A stretch of DNA of 64,000 bases. Origin: JAHCHG01 sp965214585. Its GTDB lineage: Bacteria > Acidobacteriota > Blastocatellia > Pyrinomonadales > Pyrinomonadaceae. Below the pieces are notes generated by a model. That model was not told the origin of the DNA and ran no database searches. It was given only the letters and a program-made list of their open reading frames with translations. The stretch is from assembly GCA_965214585.1 (NCBI GenBank), contig OZ243957.1:186001-250000 (forward strand). Direction: 5' to 3'. Both the position numbers and the translations under genes were made by a program. The first letter of the stretch is position 1. The number at the start of each line of letters is the position of its first letter. Positions 52,042-60,726 of this stretch are shown one piece after another.

Positions 52042-52419
52042 CTATTTAAGAAATTTTATGGTCAAAGGATATTCCCAAAGTTCGCCGTTGTTGGCTTTTA
52101 CCGCGCCGATGATCGGGAAAACGATTGCCATAATTACAAGAGCTAAAATTCCGAGAAATCCGATCAGCACAAGACATAAAACCGCGCTTACCGCAAAATA
52201 TATGACGGAGGAAATCATCCAGTTTGCAATCGCTTTTCCGTGAGCGTCAAGCGCGGGCATCTTTTCCTTATTAAGCTGCCACAAAAGAATCGGGGCAACG
52301 AGTCCGCCAAACGGAATGATAAAACCGAGAAGCTGCGAAAGATGCACGAACATTCCCATCTGCTTTTCGTCGCCGGTCTGCAAAGACATCGGCGGCTGCG
52401 GCTGCATATTGTAATTCAT
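52042..52419 (-). CDS. DUF4870 membrane protein
   Basis: The 125-residue protein has a Pro/Gln/Met-rich N-terminus and the DUF4870 signature MFVHLSQLLGFIIPFGGLVAPILLWQLNKEK, with three to four transmembrane helices in total. Function unknown. ATG 52419 (MNYNMQPQPP) follows GAGGATAAAATT and is preferred over an ATG 27 bases upstream, whose extra residues precede the family's usual start. It sits between the sigma and anti-sigma genes. Confidence 0.88.
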   Translation of the reverse strand: MNYNMQPQPPMSLQTGDEKQMGMFVHLSQLLGFIIPFGGLVAPILLWQLNKEKMPALDAHGKAIANWMISSVIYFAVSAVLCLVLIGFLGILALVIMAIVFPIIGAVKANNGELWEYPLTIKFLK

Positions 52420-52432
52420 AATTTTATCCTCT

Positions 52433-53038
52433 TTATATTCCTTCAAATCCGCGTTCGACGAATATCTCGCGCATCATTTCTCTGGCTCTGAACAGGCGAT
52501 TTTTCACCGTTCCAAGCGGAAGCTGCGTAATTTCGGCAATTTCGTCGTAGCTCATTTCCTGCGTGTGCCGCAAAACGATCAATTCACGGTAAGTCTGCGG
52601 CAGACATTTGACGACGGCTTCGATTTCGGTGCGCCATTCGCTTCGCTCGCGGTTTTCTTCCGGTGTCGGATTCGGACATTCGATCTGAATTTGATAAGTT
52701 CCGTCCGCATTTTCAACTTCCAAACTTTGCTGATAATTCGAGTTGCGCCGGATGTGGTCAATCGCCGCGTTATGCGCGATGCGGTAAAGCCACGTCGAAA
52801 ATTTATAGTCCGAACTGTATTTATCAAGCGATTTATAAACCTTGATAAAAACTTCCTGCGTTACATCAAGCGACGCGTCATAATTATTCAACATCCGGTA
52901 AATATAAGCCGTGATCGGACGCTGATAACGGCGCACGAGTTCTTCAAATCCATCCTCGCGCCCGCGAATCGCCGACGTAATAAGCTCGACATCGGTTAAT
53001 TTCTGTATATTTTCAAGTGCAAATGTAGTGTTCATCAT
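52433..53038 (-). CDS. ECF sigma factor, RpoE-type
   Basis: The 201-residue protein has region 2 (DGFEELVRRYQRPITAYIYRML, DVTQEVFIKVYKSLDKYSSDYKFSTWLYRIAHNAAIDHIRR) and region 4 (LPQTYRELIVLRHTQEMSYDEIAEITQLPLGTVKNRLFRARE), as in SigW/RpoE. It heads an operon with DUF4870, anti-sigma and membrane-protein genes. An ECF-type promoter element lies directly upstream, suggesting autoregulation. Confidence 0.93.
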   Translation of the reverse strand: MMNTTFALENIQKLTDVELITSAIRGREDGFEELVRRYQRPITAYIYRMLNNYDASLDVTQEVFIKVYKSLDKYSSDYKFSTWLYRIAHNAAIDHIRRNSNYQQSLEVENADGTYQIQIECPNPTPEENRERSEWRTEIEAVVKCLPQTYRELIVLRHTQEMSYDEIAEITQLPLGTVKNRLFRAREMMREIFVERGFEGI

Positions 53039-53050
53039 CTTGCAAAGTAG

Positions 53051-53077
53051 TTACGCTTTAATTTTAAGAAAAGTTTC
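53051..53077 (-). promoter_or_regulatory. ECF-type autoregulated promoter of the sigma operon
   Basis: Minus strand: GAAAC (53073-53077), 17-base spacer, CGTAA (53051-53055). This resembles the AAC / CGT pattern of ECF sigma promoters. Confidence 0.5.
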
Positions 53078-53088
53078 AATTTGACGGA

Positions 53089-53191
53089 AAAAAAGGGCTT
53101 TGGTTTTTGGTTTTCGGTCTTTGATCGTTCACTGAAATATCTCCAGAATACATAATCAAAAGCCAAAGACCAAAAACCAAAGCCCTTTTTT
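53089..53191. repeat. Inverted GGTTTTTGGTCTTTGG tract acting as terminator of the secretion operon
   Basis: AAAAAAGGGCTTTGGTTTTT (53089 onward) pairs with AAAAACCAAAGCCCTTTTTT (ending at 53191). It directly follows the last gene of the secretion operon on the minus strand; strong stem plus T-run. Same repeat family as at 19706-19814 and 40901-40967. Confidence 0.7.
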
Positions 53192-53195
53192 CGAT

Positions 53196-54131
53196 CTATT
53201 TCCACCCCAGAGCCGCGAGTCCGGCGGGCGCGGCGATGTCGTCGAAACTTATATTATTGACGGGAAGATTCAAACCGACATCTTCCGGGCGCAGAATATC
53301 GAGCGTTTTTCCGAGTGCTTCCGAAGTGATGTCTTTTAATCTGGCGGGCGCGAAATCTTTGCCGACAACAAGGAGTTTTTCGAGAAAATTTTCGCTCAGA
53401 GGATCGCCGATGCGGTCACGGTAAAACATCAAAAGGCGGAAAATCTCGTCATCTCTTTCATCGTTCGTGCAGATAACCGAACGCACGACAACCGGCTCGT
53501 TATTTCGCAGAAGAAGCGCAACAAAGCCGTCGCTTTGCGAACTAATCAAAAGCGAATCCTTTTCCTTGTTTTTGCCGATCAGCCAATTCGATTCGCTGAT
53601 CGCACGCGGCAGAATCAAACCGGCTTTCCAATTTTTGCGCTCGAACAAAGTTTCATATTCGTCAATTACAGAAAGTTTTACGGCAGTCGCAAAATAGCGC
53701 GTTTTGCCTTTTGCGTCGGGGCTGATCTTCCGGCGCGTGATCCGCATTTCGCCCGACGGAACGCCGAAAACATTTTCCGCCTTCCAATCCAAAACCGCCG
53801 AATATTCTTCTTTTGAAGCGGGTTCTTCGTCCAAAGTCAAAATCGCCGAACGCGCCGTATTGCTCGGCAGAGAAACAGACCAGCGTTTACGTCTGGCAAG
53901 CCCGGCGGTTTCCGTAACTTCGTCGAGCATCACGAGCATTTCTTCCGCGCTTGCAATGTTTACTGACGTAAAACTCGGATTTAAAAGATGTTCGGGAAGT
54001 TCGAGCGCGGCGGCTTGCTTGATGCCGAAACCTTTTCTGCCTTCCTTCTGCAATTGCAGCGCGGTGATGCTTCCCTTTTCCAAACCGAGCGCGGCTTTCG
54101 GATAATTCGGTTGTGTTAGTGCTGATAACAT
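53196..54131 (-). CDS. PilM/GspL-like secretion-operon protein
   Basis: The 311-residue soluble protein begins with an actin-fold-like strand (AALGLEKGSITALQLQKEGRKGFGI) and has SVSLPSNTARSAILTLDEEPASKEEYSAVLDWKAENVFGVPSGEM, the pattern of PilM-type cytoplasmic assembly proteins. PilM or GspL connects the assembly ATPase to the inner-membrane platform. It is the last gene of the secretion operon, separated from the pseudopilin genes by the inverted-repeat element at 54181-54320. The PilM label is from motif resemblance and position. Confidence 0.7.
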   Translation of the reverse strand: MLSALTQPNYPKAALGLEKGSITALQLQKEGRKGFGIKQAAALELPEHLLNPSFTSVNIASAEEMLVMLDEVTETAGLARRKRWSVSLPSNTARSAILTLDEEPASKEEYSAVLDWKAENVFGVPSGEMRITRRKISPDAKGKTRYFATAVKLSVIDEYETLFERKNWKAGLILPRAISESNWLIGKNKEKDSLLISSQSDGFVALLLRNNEPVVVRSVICTNDERDDEIFRLLMFYRDRIGDPLSENFLEKLLVVGKDFAPARLKDITSEALGKTLDILRPEDVGLNLPVNNISFDDIAAPAGLAALGWK

Positions 54132-54180
54132 ATATTTTTATTGGAACATTGCTTCATTGCTTATTTCGATTATGATAAAA

Positions 54181-54320
54181 AGGCGGAAACCCGACAGTTA
54201 TGGAGGGTGCTGTTAATCAATCAATAAGTTACACAGATAATTGAAATCTTTAATAGTTTTCCCGCAGATTAACAATCTTCTATACGATCAGCACCCTCCA
54301 TAACTGTCGGGTTTCCGCCT
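54181..54320. repeat. ~140-bp inverted-repeat element, copy 3 (best preserved)
   Basis: Perfect 32-bp inverted ends 54181-54212 and 54289-54320 (AGGCGGAAACCCGACAGT...). The internal AACAATCTTCTATACGATCA matches the copy at 14340-14478 in reverse orientation. It separates the PilM-like gene from the pseudopilin genes in the secretion operon. Confidence 0.9.
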
Positions 54321-54339
54321 GTAGATTAAATCAACCAAT

Positions 54340-54810
54340 TTAATAATCTTCGTATCGTTTCCCGTCGCCGTCTTCGCCGGACGCGAGGCTTTTGACATCG
54401 GTTAAGCCTTGACTTTCGTCGTTTGAATTGATGTCTTCGCCTTGAATTTCGTTCCATTCGGCTTTTTCCGTGATCGGATCAACGGGAACTTCGCGTAAGT
54501 ATTTTGCATCAACCAAATCTTGCAGCGATTGCGGCAATCTGCCTTTGTCGGCGGCATATTGGTCAATCGAACGGCGCATTTGAAACAAGTTTTCCTTCAA
54601 AACGGTTTCGCGGGCTTGCTGAACGCTTCGCTGATAAGTCGGCAAAGCAACCGAAAGCAGAATGATGATAATAAACATCGCAATCAGCAATTCGAGCAGG
54701 GAAAATCCGTTTTCCATTTTCGATTTGCGAGTTACAATACAAAGACTTCGGACTTCGGATTCTGGACTCTGGACTCTTAACAATTTACCAATCACTATAT
54801 TTTTCTCCAT
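54340..54810 (-). CDS. Type II secretion pseudopilin, GspG-like (1)
   Basis: A prepilin-type protein: MENGFSLLELLIAMFIIIILLSVALPTYQRS is the cleaved N-terminal helix with Phe at +1 and Glu at +5. The C-terminal part (MRRSIDQYAADKGRLPQSLQDLVDAKYLREVPVDPITEKAEW) is GspG-like. The start codon is uncertain: ATG 54810 overlaps the preceding gene by 26 bases, whereas the ATG just before the prepilin peptidase site (54717) would leave a leader of only 4 residues. The leader region is encoded by an AGTCCAGAGTCC-type repeat. Confidence 0.85.
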   Translation of the reverse strand: MEKNIVIGKLLRVQSPESEVRSLCIVTRKSKMENGFSLLELLIAMFIIIILLSVALPTYQRSVQQARETVLKENLFQMRRSIDQYAADKGRLPQSLQDLVDAKYLREVPVDPITEKAEWNEIQGEDINSNDESQGLTDVKSLASGEDGDGKRYEDY

Positions 54811-55447
54811 TAAACGCTTCGCCGTCGGAATTCGAGCGCACGTCAAAAACATTTATGTCGTCCCAACTGTCGTCGTCTTCCGTTTGAAAAGACGAGCGCA
54901 GCCGCCAATCCTTTTCGCCCGTAAACGGATCAATTGGAATTTCGCGCAGATAAACTTTTGTTTTTCCCTCAGTCGCACCGCTGTCGGTAGCCTGTTTATC
55001 GTCAAAAACTCTACCGCCCTGCAAATTGCCGGACAATCCGCCGCGAACCGTTACTTCGACTCCTTCGACCAAAATTTCCAAACTCGGCGGATAACGATCA
55101 ATATTTTCCGTGTCGAAAATTTTGCAGTCGGCGATCTGAACGCGGCTTCGCGGATCGGGAACAACCTGAGCCGGCTGCCCTTGATTCGGCGGATTAGTAG
55201 GATTTCCGGTAACAAGTGCGCCCTGCGGACACGCGCCGACCGTATCGCGGTGAAATTCGTCAATCGCGTTGCGAATCGTCCGCAGATTTTCGCGCAGACG
55301 CAGTTCCTTTTGCCGCTTGACGGCGTTCTGCATCAGCGGAATCGTTCCCATCACGAGAATCGAAAGCACGACCAAAGTGACGATCAATTCGAGCAGCGAA
55401 AAACCGCTTTCGGACTTTGGACTTCGGACTTTGGACTTTGGACTCAT
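54785..55447 (-). CDS. gspG: Type II secretion pseudopilin, GspG-like (2)
   Basis: A 220-residue prepilin-type protein. The leader MSPKSKVRSPKSES, with five basic residues, is followed by G/FSLLELIVTLVVLSILVMGTIPL, the prepilin peptidase site and N-terminal helix. The C-terminal domain (LRENLRTIRNAIDEFHRDTVG ... YLREIPIDPFTGEKDWRLRS) is GspG-like and longer than usual, with an inserted loop after the helix. The leader codons are made of AGTCCAAAGTCCGA repeat. The gene starts 2 bases after the end of gspD, on the same strand. Confidence 0.87.
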   Translation of the reverse strand: MSPKSKVRSPKSESGFSLLELIVTLVVLSILVMGTIPLMQNAVKRQKELRLRENLRTIRNAIDEFHRDTVGACPQGALVTGNPTNPPNQGQPAQVVPDPRSRVQIADCKIFDTENIDRYPPSLEILVEGVEVTVRGGLSGNLQGGRVFDDKQATDSGATEGKTKVYLREIPIDPFTGEKDWRLRSSFQTEDDDSWDDINVFDVRSNSDGEAFNGEKYSDW

Positions 55448-55448
55448 A

Positions 55449-58049
55449 TTAGTATTTCAATTCAAAATTTCTGCCGTCGGCGGTCAGCATATTCAAAACG
55501 TCGCGGTTAAAAGAAATTTCGTGCTGCCCGTCGCTCAACGCTTCGACTTCTATATATGCCAAAATGCCCGAACTCGTTTCGGAAATATCCTTCGGCGAAG
55601 CGAGCGACACGAAACATTTTCCGCCTTGATTCAAGAACGGCGTAGAAAGTTTGTGCGCCGTGTCCGCGCCGAAAATGTCGCCGAAAGTGATGTTGCGGAC
55701 GGCGATCTGTTTGTCGTCGAACTGCAAACCCAAAACAGCCGTGCGGAAAGTTTCGCCGCTTCTGACCATTACTGCAATTTTCGTTTTTTCGCCTTTTTTG
55801 AGCATCGGCAGATTCGGCAAAAATTGTAAATTTGCCAACGGAACATTCGGCTGAACCGCTTCCGATTCGGGTTTTATTACCAAAGAAGTTTTCCTCGTTT
55901 GAATCGTTTCTTCGGAAGAATCAACCGTCGGCGCGATTTGCAGAGTTTTTACGCTCGTGTCAATCGGGCGAAGATTTACCGCCGAATCAGGAATTTTCGG
56001 ACTTTCCGTTTTCGCCGCAACTGAAATTTCATTTGAAACAATCGTTTTTTCGGCTGAAATTTCCGCGTTAATTTCCTGTTTTTCAACTTCATCCACCGCA
56101 TTATTTTCGCTGATCGAAGTTGTTTGCGGCTGATTCGATTTAACATAGGTCGGCAAATCAATCGGCTGATCGGGCAGTTGGACTTTCGCGTTATTTCCCA
56201 AACGTCTGGCGGCGGCAAGCTGTTCGTCGCGCTCTTCTTGAATAATCATCGCCTCCAAAGAACCGCTTGTCGGCACTGCAAGACTTCCCGTTTCGCGCTC
56301 GATCAAATCTTCGGGCAAAATGTCCGGCGCACGAATCACGCGCGGCGTGATGGCGATAACGATGTCGGTTTGATTATTATTTTTCGTCGGAGCGGAAAAC
56401 AATCTGCCGATGATCGGAATCAGTCCGAGCAGAGGCAATCCTTGCCGTCCTTCGCTTTGGACATTTTGCGCGACGCTCGCCAGCAAAAGTGTTTTATTAT
56501 TCTGCACACGCGCCGTTCCTTTGATCGTGCGCTCGGTAAAGGTCGGTGTGTCAGTCAAACCACCGGCAACATCTTTCGATTCGATCTCCATCGTCACCTG
56601 CACGTCCTGATTCGGAAAAACCAGCGGCTTAAATTTCAGAGTCAAACCGACTGCTTCGTAATTTACAACAGAAGCGGCTTGGCTGTTAATGAAATTTGTT
56701 CCTCCACCTCCAGTTCCCGTGCCGGGATTATTATTTCCGTAGCCGAGAAGCTGCGCGGTTCGCACCGGAACACGCTGTCCGATTCGTGCTGAAGAATCTT
56801 CATTGTTAAATGCGTGAATCTGAGTTGAAGCGATCAGTTTCGTGTTATTTTTTCCTTGAAGCGCGATCAAATTTATAGCCGGAATTACGAGTCCGACACC
56901 AAATGCACGCGGAATTATATCGGCAACCGATGTATTTGCAGTTCCGCCGAAGTTATCGTTTCCGCCGATTCCAACAACGCCTCGCGTTGTTCCGCCGAAA
57001 CTTATCGGCGTATTTGCCGAAGTTATTTGATTTCCCAATTGAAGTAAATCCGTATTCGTAACTTCATAAATTGCCACGTCCATCACGACTTCGGCGCGGT
57101 CTTTGTCGAGAGATTTTATCAAATCGCCGATCAGCGCGATGTTTTCGGACGTATCACGAACCGTGATGCTGTTCGTCGCATCGTCGGTCAAAACCGTCGT
57201 CGGCGTTCTGCCCGGCTGTGCGGGAATCGCGGTTTTTATCACGTTTGCGACATCTTTCGGACTCGCGTTCGCTAAATAAAATGTGCGTAAAACCAATTGT
57301 TGAAATCTCTGTCGCTGATTTTGTCTGGCAACCAAGATCGTTCTGGGACCGACCTTTTGGAAAAATAAACCTTCCTGCAAAAATATGTAATCTAGGGCTT
57401 TGGCGGCGGTGACGTTTTTTAATTCAATTTCTATTTTGTCGTTGCCGCGAAACGATTCTTTTTCAAACAATACGTTCAAATCCAAATCCTTCGCCAGTTC
57501 TTTTATCAAAAATTGCAGATCAACTCCGCCCGGAAACGGCACGTCGCGCAGTTTTTCGAGTTTCTGCGGAACGACGACATCATCGGGAACAGCCGAATCG
57601 AGCGAAGTTTTGATAAGTTTTACCGTTCCGTCTTCGCCGATTTCGACATCGCCGTTTTGCAAACCTTTTTGCAGACGAAGCATTCTTTCCATCTCGGATT
57701 TGGCGAGTTCATTGACCGGATCGTAAGCGTAGGCTTTGCGAAAAGCGAGATATGCGCCCGCAAAATCGTTTTCGGCGGCGAGTTTGTTGCCGCGCTGCAT
57801 ATACATCTGCGAAGCGTTAAACAAAGCACGCCGGTAATGCAGACGATATTCGGGATTTCGCGGATTTTCGGTAATCGCCAGCGCAAATTCTTCGACGGCT
57901 TTATCCCATTCTTCCGCGACTTCGTGCTTCATTCCCTGCTTAAAATGTTTCTTACCGTTATCGCCCGCCGCAAGAATCGCCGTCGGCGACATCATTGCAA
58001 ATAGCAAAAAGAACGAAAGCGAAATGCGTATGTAAACAGATTTTTTCAT
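55449..58049 (-). CDS. gspD: Secretin GspD-like outer-membrane protein with N-terminal TPR and C-terminal cohesin-like domain
   Basis: The 866-residue protein has a signal peptide (MKKSVYIRISLSFFLLFAMMSPTAILAAG) and TPR-like repeats (about residues 33-125: EEWDKAVEEFALAITENPRNPEYRL). Next come STN/N0 and N1 secretin domains (FLIKELAKDLDLNVLFEKESF; TFYLANASPKDVANVIKTAIP), then the secretin pore domain (TLKFKPLVFPNQDVQVTMEIE ... GLPLLGLIPIIGRLFS ... VIAITPRVIRAPDIL). A long disordered Ser/Thr/Glu-rich stretch precedes a C-terminal cohesin-like region (about 765-866: ILAYIEVEALSDGQHEISF). It forms the outer-membrane exit channel. The cohesin-like tail is unusual for a secretin. Confidence 0.9.
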   Translation of the reverse strand: MKKSVYIRISLSFFLLFAMMSPTAILAAGDNGKKHFKQGMKHEVAEEWDKAVEEFALAITENPRNPEYRLHYRRALFNASQMYMQRGNKLAAENDFAGAYLAFRKAYAYDPVNELAKSEMERMLRLQKGLQNGDVEIGEDGTVKLIKTSLDSAVPDDVVVPQKLEKLRDVPFPGGVDLQFLIKELAKDLDLNVLFEKESFRGNDKIEIELKNVTAAKALDYIFLQEGLFFQKVGPRTILVARQNQRQRFQQLVLRTFYLANASPKDVANVIKTAIPAQPGRTPTTVLTDDATNSITVRDTSENIALIGDLIKSLDKDRAEVVMDVAIYEVTNTDLLQLGNQITSANTPISFGGTTRGVVGIGGNDNFGGTANTSVADIIPRAFGVGLVIPAINLIALQGKNNTKLIASTQIHAFNNEDSSARIGQRVPVRTAQLLGYGNNNPGTGTGGGGTNFINSQAASVVNYEAVGLTLKFKPLVFPNQDVQVTMEIESKDVAGGLTDTPTFTERTIKGTARVQNNKTLLLASVAQNVQSEGRQGLPLLGLIPIIGRLFSAPTKNNNQTDIVIAITPRVIRAPDILPEDLIERETGSLAVPTSGSLEAMIIQEERDEQLAAARRLGNNAKVQLPDQPIDLPTYVKSNQPQTTSISENNAVDEVEKQEINAEISAEKTIVSNEISVAAKTESPKIPDSAVNLRPIDTSVKTLQIAPTVDSSEETIQTRKTSLVIKPESEAVQPNVPLANLQFLPNLPMLKKGEKTKIAVMVRSGETFRTAVLGLQFDDKQIAVRNITFGDIFGADTAHKLSTPFLNQGGKCFVSLASPKDISETSSGILAYIEVEALSDGQHEISFNRDVLNMLTADGRNFELKY

Positions 58050-58207
58050 AATGTTTATATCGTGATTTGAATGTAATTTGTTTTCTAACGATTACTGCAA
58101 AAATGTGCAACGAGTTTTATACACGCCGCAGAATTTGTAAAGTTTCAAAAAATTCGTAAATAGTTAATTGTAAATGGTAAATAGTTTCTTTGTGCTGCCG
58201 TTCGATT

Positions 58208-58927
58208 TCAAATATTTTCAGGATCAATGCCCATCTCAAGAAGTTTTGCGGCAAATTTTTCGGCTCGCTGTCGTTCAGATTCCGCCGACTCTCTGCCCGT
58301 CAAAAGCAGATTTCCGTTTTCATCGCACCAGCGAATCCATTCAAACTGCTTTCCTTCAAATTCGCCGTTCCAAAGTTTCAGATTCAAATTGACATTCGGC
58401 AAAGTGTGATCTTTTCTCAAATGATAGCGTCTGCCGCCGAAGCCGAGTTCGTAAACTCTCAAAACGTCATCGCCTAACTGCTTCAAAGGATCGAAAACGA
58501 CGTAGTAACTTATCGCCATTTTCTGATAGCGTTTCATTTTGCTTTCCAGTTCATTGCCCTTTTTGTTTGAAACGATCTCGACGACGACTTCGGGAACTTT
58601 TCCGTATTCCCAAACAAAATATGAACGATTGTTTTTATCGTAAAAATCCAAATCCGTTTCGACATCCAAACTTATCAGAACGTCCGGCACAATCGGCGAT
58701 TGGCGCGGTGATGTAAAAATTCCGACATCGGCGGCAGCAATAAAACTCCGCGCCTCTTGAGTTTCTTCGTCCGTCGGCTTCCAAGAAGTGTATAAAGGTT
58801 CAACAAGCAAACGCATCTGTTTATCAGAAATGATATTGTCCACAGGTTCGTCGTCCTCCGTAACCAAATTTGCAACGGCTTCTTCAAAATCGTAAATTAT
58901 TTCATCGGCTATAAGACTTTGCGGCAT
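58208..58927 (-). CDS. Uma2 family endonuclease (DUF820)
   Basis: The 239-residue protein has the PD-(D/E)xK-like Uma2 pattern: PDVLISLDVETDLDFYDKNN, YFVWEYGKVPEVVVEIVSNKKGNELESKMKRYQKM and an ISYYVVFDP segment. Most Uma2 proteins are uncharacterised nuclease-fold proteins that occur in multiple copies in cyanobacteria and related bacteria. It lies inside the secretion operon between gspE and gspD with gaps of 113 and 158 bases, so it may be an insertion rather than a functional part. Confidence 0.88.
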   Translation of the reverse strand: MPQSLIADEIIYDFEEAVANLVTEDDEPVDNIISDKQMRLLVEPLYTSWKPTDEETQEARSFIAAADVGIFTSPRQSPIVPDVLISLDVETDLDFYDKNNRSYFVWEYGKVPEVVVEIVSNKKGNELESKMKRYQKMAISYYVVFDPLKQLGDDVLRVYELGFGGRRYHLRKDHTLPNVNLNLKLWNGEFEGKQFEWIRWCDENGNLLLTGRESAESERQRAEKFAAKLLEMGIDPENI

Positions 58928-59040
58928 AATTTTACCTCATAAAAATATCTGTTCCGAACACATTTTACACGCGCACCTGCATTTAACAAATGGCAACTAA
59001 ATTTTATTAATTTGAAAATTGCCCTTCACCTTTAACCTTT

Positions 59041-60717
59041 TTATCTGACCTCTTCGACGAATGTGACGCGGTTTATCTCGTGGAGAGTTGTCACGCCGGA
59101 GAAAACTTTTCTGACCGCCGAAGTTCTGAGGCTCGTTAAGCCTTCTCTTTCGGCTTGGCGGCGGATTTCCGAACCGGGACGGCGTTCGACGATCATTTCG
59201 CGGATCGTGTCCGTCATATCGAGAAGTTCGTGAATCGCCGTTCTGCCGCGATAGCCCGTGTGATTGCAGGCATCGCAGCCGACGTTCATAAAAAACTCCT
59301 GCGATTTTACTTCTTCGGGACGCAAGCCGGATTCAAAAAGTTCTTCGTTTGTCGGCTCGTAATGACGCTTGCAGACGGGACACAAAAGACGCACGAGGCG
59401 TTGGGCTAAAACGCAGTTTAAGGACGCGACGAAATTATACAAATCCACGTTCATATTCAAAAAACGCCCGATCACGTCAATCACGTTATTGGCGTGAACC
59501 GTCGTAAAAACGAGGTGTCCGGTCAGAGCGGAGTTAATTGCGATCTGCGCCGTTTCTTCGTCGCGGATCTCTCCGACCATTATTTTATCGGGATCGTGGC
59601 GCAAAATAGAACGCAAACCGCGTGCAAATGTAAGACCTTTTTTCTCGTTGACCGGAATCTGCACGATGCCGTGAAGCTGATATTCCACCGGGTCTTCAAT
59701 CGTGATGATTTTATCTTCTTCGGTTTGAATTTCGTTTAACGCGCCGTAAAGAGTGGTCGTTTTACCCGATCCGGTCGGACCTGTCACCAAAACCATTCCG
59801 TAAGGCTCTTTGATATAAAGCCGAAAACGCCGCAAATCTTCTTCGTCAAAACCGACAATATCGAGGCTCAGATTTTTGAATTCTTCGGAAATCTGTTCTT
59901 TGTCCAAAATACGAATAACGGCATCTTCGCCGTGAACCGTCGGCATAATCGAAACGCGGAAATCAACCGTTCTGCCTTTGTAACGCACGCGAAATCTGCC
60001 GTCTTGCGGAATTCTACGCTCGGCGATGTCGAGTTCGCTCATAACTTTGATGCGCGAGATCAAGGTTTGATGAAAATCCAGATCAATCGGATCAACTTTT
60101 GCGTAGAGCGCACCGTCAATGCGGAATTTTACCTGCACGTCGCGGTCGCGCGTTTCGATGTGTATGTCGGACGCGCGTGATTCCATCGCGTTGTAAATTA
60201 TCGTGTCAACGAGTTTGATGATCGGCGACATATCCGAATCGGTAGCCAATCTGTCCAAATCCAGAACTTCTTCGCCCGCTTCGGTTTCCTTAACGAGGGA
60301 AATCTTAAAGGTCGAAGCCGCTTCCTGCAAAACTCTCTGCGTCGCGTCGCCTTTTCGCAAGACGACATCAATCGCTCCGGCGGTTGCAACGTAAGGAACG
60401 AGGCGGACGTTCAAGACGTTTTCCAGTTCGTCCAAAACTTCCAGATTCGTCGGATCAGCCATCGCAACGTGCAGATTTCCGTTGTCGCGCTCGAGCGGCA
60501 CGAACTGATTGCGAAGCATCAAGTCAACCGGAATCGAAGCGATCTCCTCATAATCAATCGGCGATTCGCCGTCCGGCGGCAATAAATCAATATACGGCAG
60601 ACGATAACGGCTCGCCATCAATTTCGCTTCTTTAACTTCCGGCGGCTCGTTGTCCAAAAAATCCGTCGCTACCGTTTTCGGCTGATTTGCGGTTGAAATA
60701 TTTGTTTGATTTTCCAT
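59041..60717 (-). CDS. gspE: Type II secretion / type IV pilus assembly ATPase
   Basis: The 558-residue protein has the GspE/PilB N-terminal domain, Walker A GPTGSGKTTTLYGAL, the Asp box (TIEDPVEY), Walker B EIRDEETAQIAI, and a four-cysteine zinc element (CPVCKRHYEPTN...CDACNHTGYRG) typical of the larger GspE proteins. The ATPase drives pseudopilus assembly at the inner membrane. It is followed by the Uma2 gene and gspD. An AAAGGTTAAAGGTG-type repeat lies at its 3' end. Confidence 0.93.
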   Translation of the reverse strand: MENQTNISTANQPKTVATDFLDNEPPEVKEAKLMASRYRLPYIDLLPPDGESPIDYEEIASIPVDLMLRNQFVPLERDNGNLHVAMADPTNLEVLDELENVLNVRLVPYVATAGAIDVVLRKGDATQRVLQEAASTFKISLVKETEAGEEVLDLDRLATDSDMSPIIKLVDTIIYNAMESRASDIHIETRDRDVQVKFRIDGALYAKVDPIDLDFHQTLISRIKVMSELDIAERRIPQDGRFRVRYKGRTVDFRVSIMPTVHGEDAVIRILDKEQISEEFKNLSLDIVGFDEEDLRRFRLYIKEPYGMVLVTGPTGSGKTTTLYGALNEIQTEEDKIITIEDPVEYQLHGIVQIPVNEKKGLTFARGLRSILRHDPDKIMVGEIRDEETAQIAINSALTGHLVFTTVHANNVIDVIGRFLNMNVDLYNFVASLNCVLAQRLVRLLCPVCKRHYEPTNEELFESGLRPEEVKSQEFFMNVGCDACNHTGYRGRTAIHELLDMTDTIREMIVERRPGSEIRRQAEREGLTSLRTSAVRKVFSGVTTLHEINRVTFVEEVR

Positions 60718-60726
60718 TTTATGTTT

